Shown here one piece after another: positions 33,772 through 41,912 of a DNA stretch of 64,000 nt (within the stretch, counting starts at the first letter, position 1; the number at the start of each line of letters is the position of its first letter). The DNA is taken from positions 1 through 64,000 of the forward strand of contig CAJTKA010000012.1 in NCBI GenBank assembly GCA_910576815.1. The letters run 5' to 3'. Below the pieces are notes generated by a model. That model made no database searches. It had not been told where the DNA came from and saw nothing but the letters and a program-made list of their open reading frames with translations. This DNA is from an uncultured Lachnospiraceae bacterium (GTDB taxonomy: Bacteria; Bacillota; Clostridia; Lachnospirales; Lachnospiraceae). The position numbers were made by a program, and so were the translations under genes.

Positions 33772-34890
33772 TCATGACAGAAAGCGACTTACTTTTTCTT
33801 CCCCGTGCCAGTCTCTAAGCCGCTCCTTGATGGCGGCCTGCCGCTCGTTGATAAATTCCTGCGTATAGCTGCGCATATGATTTAACTGCCGTTCCACAAA
33901 CAGGCCCATAAGGTTTTCATCCTGCAGCACTTCCTGATAATAGCTGTAGTGCATCTGCATCCCCTCGCACAGTTCCTGCCAGTGCTTCTTTGCCTGCTCA
34001 TAGTTTTCCATCCGCAGGTCAGCATGCAGCATAAACTTATAGATATCCCGATAGAATCCCCGACAATATGGAATCAATTCTTTCTTCACACAAAACTGCT
34101 TCATCAGGTCAATTCCCCATACGGCAAATTCCACCGCCTGTTCCGGCGTATCTTTCCACGACATGGTCTCCACGGCATAAAGAATCTCTTTATTCATAAC
34201 GCGCACCATGTTCTGCAGATTATTCCGCAATACGGACTTCATGCCTTCCACGCCCTGTTCAAAGCTGGCGACCTGTGCAAGGATGCTCTCCTGCAGGCGG
34301 TTTTCTTTTACGCTGGGCAGATGCTCGATATGCTCCCTCGCACTTGCAAAATCCTTTTCATGGATGTAGATCCAGGCAAGCGCAAAGTGCGTTCTCTCTA
34401 ACAGCATTCGCGAATTACAAAAACGGATCACCTGCATACCCGCACGGATCGCTCTGTTTTTTCTATTGTCCCAATCGCACTGATAGTTCTCAAAATCGGC
34501 ATAACGGCTCAGCTCCGCCGTTCTTTCCACAAGGCTCATGGCATACACAAAATTCCCCGGATCTTTATCCCATTCGCCTTCCAGATATCTGCACTTTTCC
34601 AGTTCCGCCTCTCTCGGGGCAGTATACTTTGCCTCGATTTGCTGATAGAGACTCGCAAGCTGCATCAGCAGCTGGTTATCATTGCCTTCGCTGTCCATGC
34701 CAAACAACATATCCGTGGAAACGGACAGTACCTGCGCGATCGGAACGATCAGGGAAATGTCAGGCATCCCCGCGCCCGATTCCCATCGGCTCACCGCCTG
34801 GGACGTCACGCCGATCTGTCCCGCAAGTTCCTCCTGCGTCAAACCTTTGCGCTTTCTTGCAATTCTGATATTATCTCCAATCTGTATCAT
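33772..34890 (-). CDS. XRE-family regulator with helical repeat domain
   Basis: A 372-residue protein: an N-terminal helix-turn-helix (residues 5-60; RIARKRKGLTQEELAGQIGVTSQAVSRWESG) followed by about 300 residues of helical repeats resembling TPR, as in RRNPP-type or Rgg-like regulators that may bind peptides or a partner. ATG at 34890 has AAGGAGG 9 nt upstream; a longer frame upstream is not needed. A similar regulator, now frameshifted, occurs at 50657-51668. Target unknown; the P-loop gene is downstream. Confidence 0.85.
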   Translation of the reverse strand: MIQIGDNIRIARKRKGLTQEELAGQIGVTSQAVSRWESGAGMPDISLIVPIAQVLSVSTDMLFGMDSEGNDNQLLMQLASLYQQIEAKYTAPREAELEKCRYLEGEWDKDPGNFVYAMSLVERTAELSRYADFENYQCDWDNRKNRAIRAGMQVIRFCNSRMLLERTHFALAWIYIHEKDFASAREHIEHLPSVKENRLQESILAQVASFEQGVEGMKSVLRNNLQNMVRVMNKEILYAVETMSWKDTPEQAVEFAVWGIDLMKQFCVKKELIPYCRGFYRDIYKFMLHADLRMENYEQAKKHWQELCEGMQMHYSYYQEVLQDENLMGLFVERQLNHMRSYTQEFINERQAAIKERLRDWHGEEKVSRFLS

Positions 34891-34989
34891 TTTGTTGTCC
34901 TCCTTTTCATTTCGGTACCGTGACTTCACTTTACCATGCAGACCGCCTGCCCACAAGCAATGTATCCTGTACCGAAATGCAACGGAGCA

Positions 34990-35592
34990 TTACATCTCTA
35001 TTTTGCTCTTTTTAGGACGCCTTACCGTCCGCACACTTTTCCCGGTAACGCTTTCCCGATATTTCGCGGCATTGCTGTCCATGATTCCGCCGACGCAAAG
35101 GCTGGCGACGATACCGATGGCAAAGCCCAGCCATAAGCTGTTCAGCATGATTCCCAGCAGCATGCCGACCAAAATACCAACGACCAGGTACACGCCCGTC
35201 CACGCTGTTTTGGGTTTAACAATGGAATAAGTCTCTACCTTTTCCTTGTCGATGCCGCGGTATACGAAGCCTGCTTTCTGCAAGGCATTGATCCCCTTAT
35301 CATTCTCATGCTCCACTTTGGATACCACTTCAAATATGTTCTTGTGCAAAAAGGCCCAGTTTACCATCATGCGGATAATTTCCGTACCAAGCCCCCTGTT
35401 TCTGTATTTCGGCATCAGTTCCACATTAAGCGGGATGGTTCCCAAGACCTTCTCCCCAGCAAAGGTCGCGGTTCCCAGCTGCTCTTTGTCACCCTTTCGA
35501 AAGGCAATATTCCATTCAGACTCCCACAGGTCTTCCCTATTTGCGGGAGTGATCGTAAGCGTATCGGATTTCAGGCAAAAATTATCTTTCAT
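34990..35592 (-). CDS. GNAT acetyltransferase with C-terminal membrane hairpin
   Basis: A 200-residue protein. Residues 1-125 match a GNAT domain: LGTIPLNVELMPKYRNRGLGTEIIRMMV (acetyl-CoA loop) and NDKGINALQKAGFVYRGID. Residues about 138-182 hold two glycine-rich hydrophobic segments (LVVGILVGMLLGIML, GFAIGIVASLCVGGIM), so the enzyme is probably held at the inner membrane face. This is an uncommon arrangement for GNAT proteins. ATG at 35592 has GGAG 8 nt upstream. It is monocistronic; substrate unknown. Confidence 0.82.
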   Translation of the reverse strand: MKDNFCLKSDTLTITPANREDLWESEWNIAFRKGDKEQLGTATFAGEKVLGTIPLNVELMPKYRNRGLGTEIIRMMVNWAFLHKNIFEVVSKVEHENDKGINALQKAGFVYRGIDKEKVETYSIVKPKTAWTGVYLVVGILVGMLLGIMLNSLWLGFAIGIVASLCVGGIMDSNAAKYRESVTGKSVRTVRRPKKSKIEM

Positions 35593-35666
35593 GATTTTTC
35601 TCCATTTCTGCACTGCATTTCGTTTCTAAGATCGCTGCTTCCTGTTTGTGCTGTTCCTATTATAAA

Positions 35667-36974
35667 CTAAAATTTTGAAAGAGGAAAGCGGTGATTTGCG
35701 GGATTATCAAGCACCTTTCCGCTCTCATCGAAACGCGAACCGTGACAGGCGCAGTCCCACGAGTGTTCGGCCGGATTCCATTTCAGCGCGCAGCCAAGAT
35801 GCGGGCAGCGTTTTTTTGTCGGCGTCAACAGGTTTTTGGTGGATTCAAACCCATTGACAAACAACTGCGGTTTGAGAATGCTTCTCGACGGACAAAAGAC
35901 TTGCGCGAAATCATTTTTACTGCCGCAAATCATATCGCCAAGCAGCATCGCCGACACCATGGCGCCTGTCATCCCCCATTTACGAAAACCGCTCGCAACA
36001 TACAGATTCGGCATGTGTTTGGAATAGTTCCCGATATACGGAATATCATCAAGACTCATACAGTCTTGTGCCGCCCAGTGATACCGCTGCGTCGCATGAG
36101 GATAATTTTCATCCGCAAACCGCCTCAGCTCATTCCAATTTCCACCGCTTTTGCCAGTGCGGTGCCCGCCTCCGCCCAAAAGCAGGAGGTCTCCATAATT
36201 ACGAAAAGAAAAACCTGTCTTACTCTCGTCAACGTACATGCCCTCCACATCCTGTGCATTTTGAAGTGCAATCACATAGGAGCGGTGCTGATACAGCTTT
36301 AGGAAATAACTGCCATGCTTATTGATAAAAGGAAAATGTGTGGTGACAATGACCTGATCCGCGCTGATCTTTCCACCGTCCGTGACAGCCGTCGTACCAA
36401 TCATCTCCCGCACAAAGGTGTGCTCATAGATTTTCAAATCTTTTGCAATGGAGTATAAAAATTTCAGCGGATGAAACTGCGCCTGTTTTTCAAAGCAGAC
36501 AGCTCCCGCCGTATGAACGGGCAGCGGTAAATCCTCGGCAAATCGGGCCTCATAACCGATCTTTGAGAGCGCACGCATTTCATCATCAAGCTTTCTGCGA
36601 TCATTTACCGCATACACATAGTTGTCTTTTACCTCATATGCACAGTCGATCTTTTGGCAAAGTTTTTTGTATTCTTCAAATGCCTGACGATTTGCATCCA
36701 GATACATGCGGGCCTTTTCCAAGCCGACGCTGCCAAGAAGTTTATGATAAATCAGCCCGTGCTGATAAGTGATCTTTGCCGTCGTGTTTCCCGTCGTCCC
36801 GCCGCAGATCCTGTCTTTTTCCACCAAAAGATAAGGCACTCCTTTTTCCCGCAAAAAATAGGCGGTGAGGATACCTGCGATACCGCCGCCTATGATCAGG
36901 ACGTCCGTTTTGCAATCGCCTTGCAGTGTGGGGAAGTCGGGACGGATGGCTGTTTCATTCCAAAGTGATTTCAC
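35667..36974 (-). CDS. FAD-dependent oxidoreductase with C-terminal Rieske domain
   Basis: A 435-residue protein. The N-terminal FAD site is VLIIGGGIAGILTAYFLREKG (about 25-45, glycine motif GGGIAG), and the DAO-type fold runs to about residue 360. The C-terminal Rieske [2Fe-2S] ligands are complete: Cys390/His392 in RCPHLGC and Cys408/His411 in CACHGSRF. Homologues are often near 500 residues, so this one ends soon after the Rieske loop but keeps all ligands. The GTG start at 36974 follows AAAGGA by 10 nt. Substrate unknown. Confidence 0.87.
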   Translation of the reverse strand: MKSLWNETAIRPDFPTLQGDCKTDVLIIGGGIAGILTAYFLREKGVPYLLVEKDRICGGTTGNTTAKITYQHGLIYHKLLGSVGLEKARMYLDANRQAFEEYKKLCQKIDCAYEVKDNYVYAVNDRRKLDDEMRALSKIGYEARFAEDLPLPVHTAGAVCFEKQAQFHPLKFLYSIAKDLKIYEHTFVREMIGTTAVTDGGKISADQVIVTTHFPFINKHGSYFLKLYQHRSYVIALQNAQDVEGMYVDESKTGFSFRNYGDLLLLGGGGHRTGKSGGNWNELRRFADENYPHATQRYHWAAQDCMSLDDIPYIGNYSKHMPNLYVASGFRKWGMTGAMVSAMLLGDMICGSKNDFAQVFCPSRSILKPQLFVNGFESTKNLLTPTKKRCPHLGCALKWNPAEHSWDCACHGSRFDESGKVLDNPANHRFPLSKF

Positions 36975-37059
36975 AATCTGCAGTCCTTTCTTTTCTAAAA
37001 AATTTTCGTTTCTTTTTATCGTACCGCAGATTGTTAAAATTATTCTGTTTGGGACAAGT

Positions 37060-37167
37060 TCATAAAATAGGCACCGTTATTCCGCAAACAATGACTTGCA
37101 ACCCTCTTGCTAAGGCTGATTTTTCATCCTGATCGTGAATTTCTGAGATAAGAAAGGTATGAAACAT
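37060..37167 (-). CDS. possible 35-residue small protein
   Basis: A short frame with ATG 10 nt after AAGGAG and a TGA at 37060. The product has a charged middle (EIHDQDEKSALARG) and a hydrophobic end (LQVIVCGITVPIL). It lies just downstream of the LacI-type palindrome at 37198 and 85 bp before the FAD/Rieske gene, so it could be the first gene of that operon, a leader, or a remnant. No family is recognised. Confidence 0.35.
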   Translation of the reverse strand: MFHTFLISEIHDQDEKSALARGLQVIVCGITVPIL

Positions 37168-37197
37168 ATATCAGCGTCTCCTTTTCCAATAGATTTT

Positions 37198-37211
37198 TGC
37201 AACCGGTTGCA
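37198..37211. promoter_or_regulatory. LacI/GalR-type operator palindrome
   Basis: TGCAACCGGTTGCA is a perfect 14-bp palindrome with the central CG typical of LacI-family operators. It sits downstream of a possible minus-strand -10 (TACAAT, about 37216-37221), where binding would block transcription of the small ORF and FAD/Rieske gene. Confidence 0.6.
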
Positions 37212-37216
37212 CTTTT

Positions 37217-38128
37217 CTATTGTATAGCAAAATCCAATCTGCCAAACTTCCTCAAAATATCCAAATCTCTTATGATAAAATGACTGTTCCAATAATAGTT
37301 TCCAATCGTCTGCTCTGCCACGCACCATCGCTTGCCATCCGGATGGGGACTGCCCTTTTCAAAGGCGTCAAGCTCCTCGGCAGAAGGAAATGAAAATTCG
37401 CGCGTCTCAAGCAAAGTATCAATGATCTTATCCAGATTCTTCTCCACAGTTTCTTGGCACGTCGGATAAAAACTGCTTTCGGGAGAGTCGATAAAATAAA
37501 TCGGCAGGGGCAGCCATGACGGATAGGTCTCAGGATCATATGCCTGAATGTTCAGCGCCACGGGATCATAATCCGGATAACCGTGGAGAAGGACCTGACT
37601 GCATTGGCTGTACCGCTCTTTCAGTCCTTCTGCCTTACGGTAAATGCTGCTGCCTTTGTCTGCATAGGTAAGAATGAAATCTGCAAGGCGCTTCGTCACC
37701 CCGATATCGGCTCTGGCTGCTTTTTCAGGATCGTAATGAAACCACGGCATATGCGCATAATCATTGTTACCGGAAATCCCCTGCATCCCCACCCAGCCGT
37801 CTTCCAATAAATATGCTTCGGAACTCAGATATTTGACGATACCCTCGATGATCCTGCTCTTGATGCCGCTTTCCTGATCGCCTGTCGTGTCCAGATAATC
37901 CAGCGCGATACATACGGTATAGGGCGAGGAATTGGGATTCCAGTTGTTGCACTCGATCTCGTAGCCGAAACCGCCGTCCTCGTTTTGGTAGCTGGACAAA
38001 ACCGAGAGAAAATCGTCACAGCTTCCCTTTTCAAAAAGGAATTTCCAATGTGTGTAGTCGAGCGGTCTTGCGCTGCGGTAAACCAAGTTTCTTAAACGCA
38101 AAAATTCAGTAAGGGATAGTTTTTTCAA
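37217..38128 (-). CDS. prenyltransferase/cyclase-like alpha-alpha toroid protein
   Basis: A 303-residue soluble protein. The motif YQNEDGGFGYEIEC near residue 65 matches the QNxDGGFG repeat of squalene-cyclase or prenyltransferase toroids, but only one good copy is seen and no DxDD motif. It is probably not a terpene cyclase. I choose a TTG start at 38128 because GGAGG lies 8 nt upstream; the upstream extension has no ribosome-binding site. Function unknown; two further helical proteins in this window (46169, 49474) look loosely similar in type. Confidence 0.6.
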   Translation of the reverse strand: MKKLSLTEFLRLRNLVYRSARPLDYTHWKFLFEKGSCDDFLSVLSSYQNEDGGFGYEIECNNWNPNSSPYTVCIALDYLDTTGDQESGIKSRIIEGIVKYLSSEAYLLEDGWVGMQGISGNNDYAHMPWFHYDPEKAARADIGVTKRLADFILTYADKGSSIYRKAEGLKERYSQCSQVLLHGYPDYDPVALNIQAYDPETYPSWLPLPIYFIDSPESSFYPTCQETVEKNLDKIIDTLLETREFSFPSAEELDAFEKGSPHPDGKRWCVAEQTIGNYYWNSHFIIRDLDILRKFGRLDFAIQ

Positions 38129-38207
38129 TGTTGTTACCTCCAAAAATTTGAAACTTATGTCATATCGTTTATAAAGCACCAAACTTATTTTGCAATCCCA
38201 GGATGCT

Positions 38208-38630
38208 CTACTCTTTCACCGGATTACATTTCACAGTCAATAATGCCTTACTATCCTCAAAATGCTCCTCGCTTGTCACTCGGTAGTGAATCCACCCGCC
38301 GTCACCGCAGGGATACTTGTTATCTATCACTTCCTGTGTGTATTTATAAAGTTTTTCATAAACAGATTGATACTGTTTATCCGACAGCCGCATCATCACC
38401 GTGAACGCATTGTCCTCCGCAAAAATATTGCAGATCAATTTGCCTTTGATTTTATGGGCAATGCCCCATCCGTAGTGATTTCCATAGGGGAAAACAACCT
38501 GCTGTTCTGTATGAAAAGCAGATTCCAGCCATTCGTTCAAAGAAGAAAACCTTTCTGCATTTTCACCGCAAAAGGCCGTCATTTCTTCTATGGAAGGTTC
38601 CATCTGTTTATTTAACATTCTTTCGTACAT
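38208..38630 (-). CDS. DUF3788 family protein
   Basis: A 140-residue protein with the features I associate with DUF3788: an early YERMLNKQMEPSIEEM segment, VFPYGNHYGWGIAHKIKGK, a central FTVMMRLSDKQYQSVYEKL, and the closing GDGGWIHYRVTSEEHFEDSKALL. Function unknown. A shorter, broken sequence at 40144-40368 seems to be of the same family, suggesting a local duplication that decayed. Confidence 0.75.
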   Translation of the reverse strand: MYERMLNKQMEPSIEEMTAFCGENAERFSSLNEWLESAFHTEQQVVFPYGNHYGWGIAHKIKGKLICNIFAEDNAFTVMMRLSDKQYQSVYEKLYKYTQEVIDNKYPCGDGGWIHYRVTSEEHFEDSKALLTVKCNPVKE

Positions 38631-38681
38631 AACCTACCTCCTCCCCATTCCCAACCTCTCACTTTTCTTCGCCCTATTCCA

Positions 38682-39509
38682 TCAAATCTTCTTTTGACAA
38701 TTTTCACAATAATACACGGTTCCACCCAGAAAGTTTGCTTTTCGGATTTCATGTCCGCATTTGACACATGGCTCATACAATGTATTTTTACTCAATTGAG
38801 TAATATAGTTCCCCTTATTCCCAAATAAGTCTTTTTCCGTATCCCGGCCGCCCTGTTCACACATTTCCTTTAAGATTTTCTTTACTGCGGTATATAACGC
38901 CATAAAGTCTGTTTCAGAAGCTTCCCGCATGTCAAAGCGCGGATCGATCCCGGCATCCCACAATATATCCTGCAGTACACCATTTCCAAGACCCGGAATC
39001 CTCTGCTCTGTAGCAAGGAATGCCTTTGCGCTTATTTTTTTATGACTACCGGGATAAAGGCTTCTAAAATATTCAAACGTAAATCCATCACATAGCGGAT
39101 TGATCTTACTGCTAGATGAAATGTAATAACCTTCCGTACATTTCCCTTTGGGAAATATATAGATCATTCCATACATTTGTATTGACACAAAAACCGCCGT
39201 CTCGTCGTCAAAGTAAATGGCTAATTGATGTTTTTTGGGAAACTTCTTCTTATCTTCATAATATCTGGGGTATGCGCCATCAGCAAACACAATCATACAA
39301 TCCTCAGTATCCATTTCAACCATGCCGCCATGATAAGTCGCTTTCTTAACAGCCTGTCCCTCCAATAAGTCTCCATAGCCCTTAATATCACCATGAAAGA
39401 ACGCGAAGCTGTGCGGTGTATGCAGTACTTCAATATCACTTATGATTTTTCCGCATAGGTTCTTCTCTATCTGTCCGGATATCGTATAGCTTTCCGGTAA
39501 CTCTAACAT
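38682..39509 (-). CDS. Fpg/Nei-family DNA glycosylase-like protein lacking the catalytic proline
   Basis: A 275-residue protein with the Fpg fold: N-terminal LELPES, the helix-two-turn-helix segment IPGLGNGVLQDILWDAGIDPR, and a C-terminal zinc finger (CVKCGHEIRKAN, then CENCQKKI). In true Fpg the residue after Met is the catalytic Pro; here it is Leu (MLELPE), while the following Glu is kept. The protein probably cannot do the usual bifunctional Schiff-base chemistry and may be a variant glycosylase or a lesion-binding protein. ATG at 39509 follows GGAGG by 7 nt, which supports this as the real N-terminus. Confidence 0.85.
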   Translation of the reverse strand: MLELPESYTISGQIEKNLCGKIISDIEVLHTPHSFAFFHGDIKGYGDLLEGQAVKKATYHGGMVEMDTEDCMIVFADGAYPRYYEDKKKFPKKHQLAIYFDDETAVFVSIQMYGMIYIFPKGKCTEGYYISSSSKINPLCDGFTFEYFRSLYPGSHKKISAKAFLATEQRIPGLGNGVLQDILWDAGIDPRFDMREASETDFMALYTAVKKILKEMCEQGGRDTEKDLFGNKGNYITQLSKNTLYEPCVKCGHEIRKANFLGGTVYYCENCQKKI

Positions 39510-39510
39510 A

Positions 39511-39561
39511 TCAATTCCTCCCAACGTAATATTCGGAAGCTTCCTGTGGACTCACTGTCAT
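39511..39561 (-). CDS. possible 16-residue leader peptide upstream of the Fpg-like gene
   Basis: ATG after TTGAGG encodes 16 residues ending in VGRN; its TGA lies 1 nt before the glycosylase start (TGATATG), and its last codons contain the glycosylase ribosome-binding site GGGAGG. This arrangement would give translational coupling. An extended -10 (TGATATAAT) lies upstream on the minus strand. Confidence 0.35.
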   Translation of the reverse strand: MTVSPQEASEYYVGRN

Positions 39562-39700
39562 ATAAATCCTCAAGACACAGCTCTTTGCGGATATTATATC
39601 ATCAAAACCCTGACACCCTATGTCATGGTTTATTCTTTTTGCCTGCATTCAATCATCAGGTATCGCTCAAAACGTGAAATGCACTTCATAACAGCCATTG

Positions 39701-40093
39701 TTACATATACAGGTACCAATATACCCCAAATTTATCTAAAACATCAGCGCTGCATTTGCTCCATGGTAATTCGCCTATTACTCTATAAGCAGTACCTTCT
39801 TTCATCAAAAAATCATATGCCTTTTTCACTTCTTCTTCCGTCGCAAACCCAATCCCTAAACTCACAGTCGGAGAAATCCTATTTGTCACCTGCATGTGCA
39901 TATCTGCAACCAGCTTCTCATTATTGTGTTCACTGACAGCAAAAATCGTCACTCCGTCTTTTTGCAATTCAGCATGCATATATGTCCCATCCGGAAATTT
40001 CTCATAATAGCCTAATGTCATGCCAAAAGCCTTTTGATAAAACACTACTGCTTCCTTTGTATTTTTGATATATAGGGTTGCGCCAAGTGTCAT
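39701..40093 (-). CDS. VOC/glyoxalase superfamily protein (PhnB-like)
   Basis: A 130-residue protein with the beta-alpha-beta-beta-beta pattern of the vicinal oxygen chelate fold: ATLYIKNTKEAVVFYQKAFGMTLGYYEKFPDG, MHAELQKDGVTIFAVSE, and a closing DKFGVYWYLYM. PhnB-like proteins of this type are mostly uncharacterised. GGGAGG lies about 8 nt before ATG. It is monocistronic. A second VOC protein is at 47323-47724. Confidence 0.82.
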   Translation of the reverse strand: MTLGATLYIKNTKEAVVFYQKAFGMTLGYYEKFPDGTYMHAELQKDGVTIFAVSEHNNEKLVADMHMQVTNRISPTVSLGIGFATEEEVKKAYDFLMKEGTAYRVIGELPWSKCSADVLDKFGVYWYLYM

Positions 40094-40143
40094 TATTTTC
40101 TCCTCCCATCACTTTAAATCTCAGATACCTGATTTTCATACTG

Positions 40144-40368
40144 TCAGGGAACATAGGGCAGCATCTCCCATGTGATTTCTTCCAGTCGTTCTAACGTGTT
40201 CACATCAAAAAACATCCATTACGAAAACGCACTCCTTTGTTCTTCAAAACATTCCCGCTCCTTTTTCCCGAAAATAAACAGGAATGTATATTTGTCATCA
40301 TGGAGATCGACCGTGACAATCGTTCCAAAGTTGTCATACAGCACCTCCCTGTTTTCTGTTTCTTCAAT
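40144..40368 (-). pseudogene. decayed DUF3788-like gene
   Basis: No complete gene lies here, but one minus frame reads like protein: LYDNFGTIVTVDLHDD, then YTFLFIFGKKERECFEEQ, a TAA at 40219-40221, then WMFFDVNTLERLEEI. The order (FT/YTF segment, KKE helix, W-strand end) parallels the DUF3788 gene at 38208-38630. The N-terminal part and the segment before the W-strand are missing. I infer a remnant with an internal deletion and a stop. Confidence 0.5.
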
Positions 40369-40422
40369 TCACCCACTGCCTATACCTGAGAATCCGTAAC
40401 AGTTCAGCCTTCTGCTTCCCTG

Positions 40423-40671
40423 TCACGAGAGTCCATATTTGCTCATGATATCGTCCGGAATGGTAATCTCGTATTCACAGGTCAAGTCTCCGTGGAGTAC
40501 CGCGCGCACCACTTTACCTTCCAGCGCTCTGCCGAGAAATGCCTCCGTAAAGTTCATAACGTGCCCCAAACTGCAATTGCATAAAACGGAAGGCACAACA
40601 TTTTCCGATAAAATAGTTTCTCTTGTCCCATATCGAAAACCTTTTGCATATCGAATCCCATATAATTTCAT
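40423..40671 (-). CDS. hypothetical protein, third gene of the XRE-PNPOx operon
   Basis: An 82-residue protein with no recognised family; it contains CNCSLGHVMNF and ends in ITIPDDIMSKYGLS. Its ATG overlaps the stop of the flavin reductase gene by 4 bp and uses AAGGAT as ribosome-binding site, so it is translated with it. The operon context suggests a redox or flavin-related role, but that is only inference. Confidence 0.65.
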   Translation of the reverse strand: MKLYGIRYAKGFRYGTRETILSENVVPSVLCNCSLGHVMNFTEAFLGRALEGKVVRAVLHGDLTCEYEITIPDDIMSKYGLS

Positions 40672-41237
40672 TTTTCATCCTTATGATAATAATCCCCAAT
40701 CGCTCCCAAATACGCTCCAATGGAATGATAATTCCCGGAATAAATAACCGGATCAAACTGCGTCAGGTCAATGCCTCGCGCATCAATATCGATTTCTTCA
40801 TCGATCTGTACATTCTTTACCCGGCAAAAAAAGGTCTCGGACTGCCCGGTGACCACCGAAGAGAGGACTTCGCACTCGCAGACAAAACGGCTTTCGTCAA
40901 GCGTGGGCGCATCGACGCAGACCGCCTTTTGGTAGGTGTAGGTCATCGCATCCTTCACGCCGTCGTGACCTGACGTCTGCCCGAAATAATCCATCAGCGC
41001 AAGCATCCCCGTGCTGACAAGATTGATGCTGAACTGCCCCGTTCGCGCCACATTCTGCCTCGTTTTCTTTTCGCCGTACATACTGATGACAATCAGATAC
41101 ACATCTCCCTCTTCGCAAGTCTTGCTCACCCATGTGATCGGCGCAAAATCGGGGCTTTTGTCCTCGCTGTAAGTACCGATGATAAACGCGGGCTGAACAA
41201 TCATCTCATGCCTTGGCCCGATTGATCTCCTTTTCAT
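40668..41237 (-). CDS. flavin reductase-like FMN-binding protein
   Basis: A 189-residue member of the flavin-reductase split-barrel family. Visible segments are APITWVSKTCEEGDVYLIVISM, TRQNVARTGQFSINLVS and FFCRVKNVQID, in the order usual for this fold. These proteins bind FMN and reduce flavin or an acceptor with NAD(P)H. It overlaps the XRE-PNPOx gene upstream and the 82-residue gene downstream by 4 bp each (ATGA), a tightly coupled three-gene unit. Confidence 0.85.
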   Translation of the reverse strand: MKRRSIGPRHEMIVQPAFIIGTYSEDKSPDFAPITWVSKTCEEGDVYLIVISMYGEKKTRQNVARTGQFSINLVSTGMLALMDYFGQTSGHDGVKDAMTYTYQKAVCVDAPTLDESRFVCECEVLSSVVTGQSETFFCRVKNVQIDEEIDIDARGIDLTQFDPVIYSGNYHSIGAYLGAIGDYYHKDEK

Positions 41238-41833
41238 GCAATAACCGCCTCCTCGATCCTGATTTTAAAAATCACAAAATAGACTTCTTCCTTTCCAACA
41301 TATTCCTGCCTGATCATCGGGTATAACATTTCCATTTCTTCCCGCACCGCCAAAGACTCCTCCTGCTTAGCCTTTCCGCTTATCCGAATCCACCGTCTGG
41401 TATTTAAGTTATAGCTTGCCAGTTCCACATAAGGCTTTTTTATCAGTTCCTCATAAACGCCCTTGCGGGTATCTGTAGCCAGATACAGCGCCTTTTCATC
41501 CGCATACACAAATCCCATTGGCCGAAGCCTCGGCTTTTCGCCAGCGTTTGTCGCAAGAAAGCAGTAAGTACACTCTTGGATGAACCGAAAACAGTCCCGT
41601 GCAGATATCCGTGCTTCTTTCTCACAATCCTGTTGTATCTCGCCGCTTAGCAAAAAGTCGATACTGCACTCCAAAATCCGGCTTAGCTTAATCAGCTTCT
41701 CGGTCTCCGGAAACGCGGCATCCATCTCCCAGCGCGATACCGTTTGTCTCACCACGTTAAGCCTCTCCGCAAGCTCCTCCTGTGTGATTCCCTTTTCTTT
41801 CCGCAATGCCGCTATCTTTTCTCCCGTTGTCAT
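41234..41833 (-). CDS. XRE helix-turn-helix fused to a PNPOx-like flavin domain
   Basis: A 199-residue fusion. Residues 1-65 are a typical XRE domain (IAALRKEKGITQEELAERLNVVRQTVSRWE). Residues about 78-199 form a pyridoxamine-phosphate-oxidase-like split barrel (ECTYCFLATNAGEKPRLRPMGFVY, LYLATDTRKGVYEELIKKPYVELA, RWIRISGKAK). This could be a regulator that reads flavin or redox state. It starts a three-gene operon with a flavin reductase. The ribosome-binding site is GGGGGGGAG, an 8-base G run. Confidence 0.85.
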   Translation of the reverse strand: MTTGEKIAALRKEKGITQEELAERLNVVRQTVSRWEMDAAFPETEKLIKLSRILECSIDFLLSGEIQQDCEKEARISARDCFRFIQECTYCFLATNAGEKPRLRPMGFVYADEKALYLATDTRKGVYEELIKKPYVELASYNLNTRRWIRISGKAKQEESLAVREEMEMLYPMIRQEYVGKEEVYFVIFKIRIEEAVIA

Positions 41834-41912
41834 ATGCTGCTCCCCCCCCAGCCTCTATTATGGTCCTTTCCCGCCTACACGATTCATCCGCTTCGACGCA
41901 CCCTCACACCAT

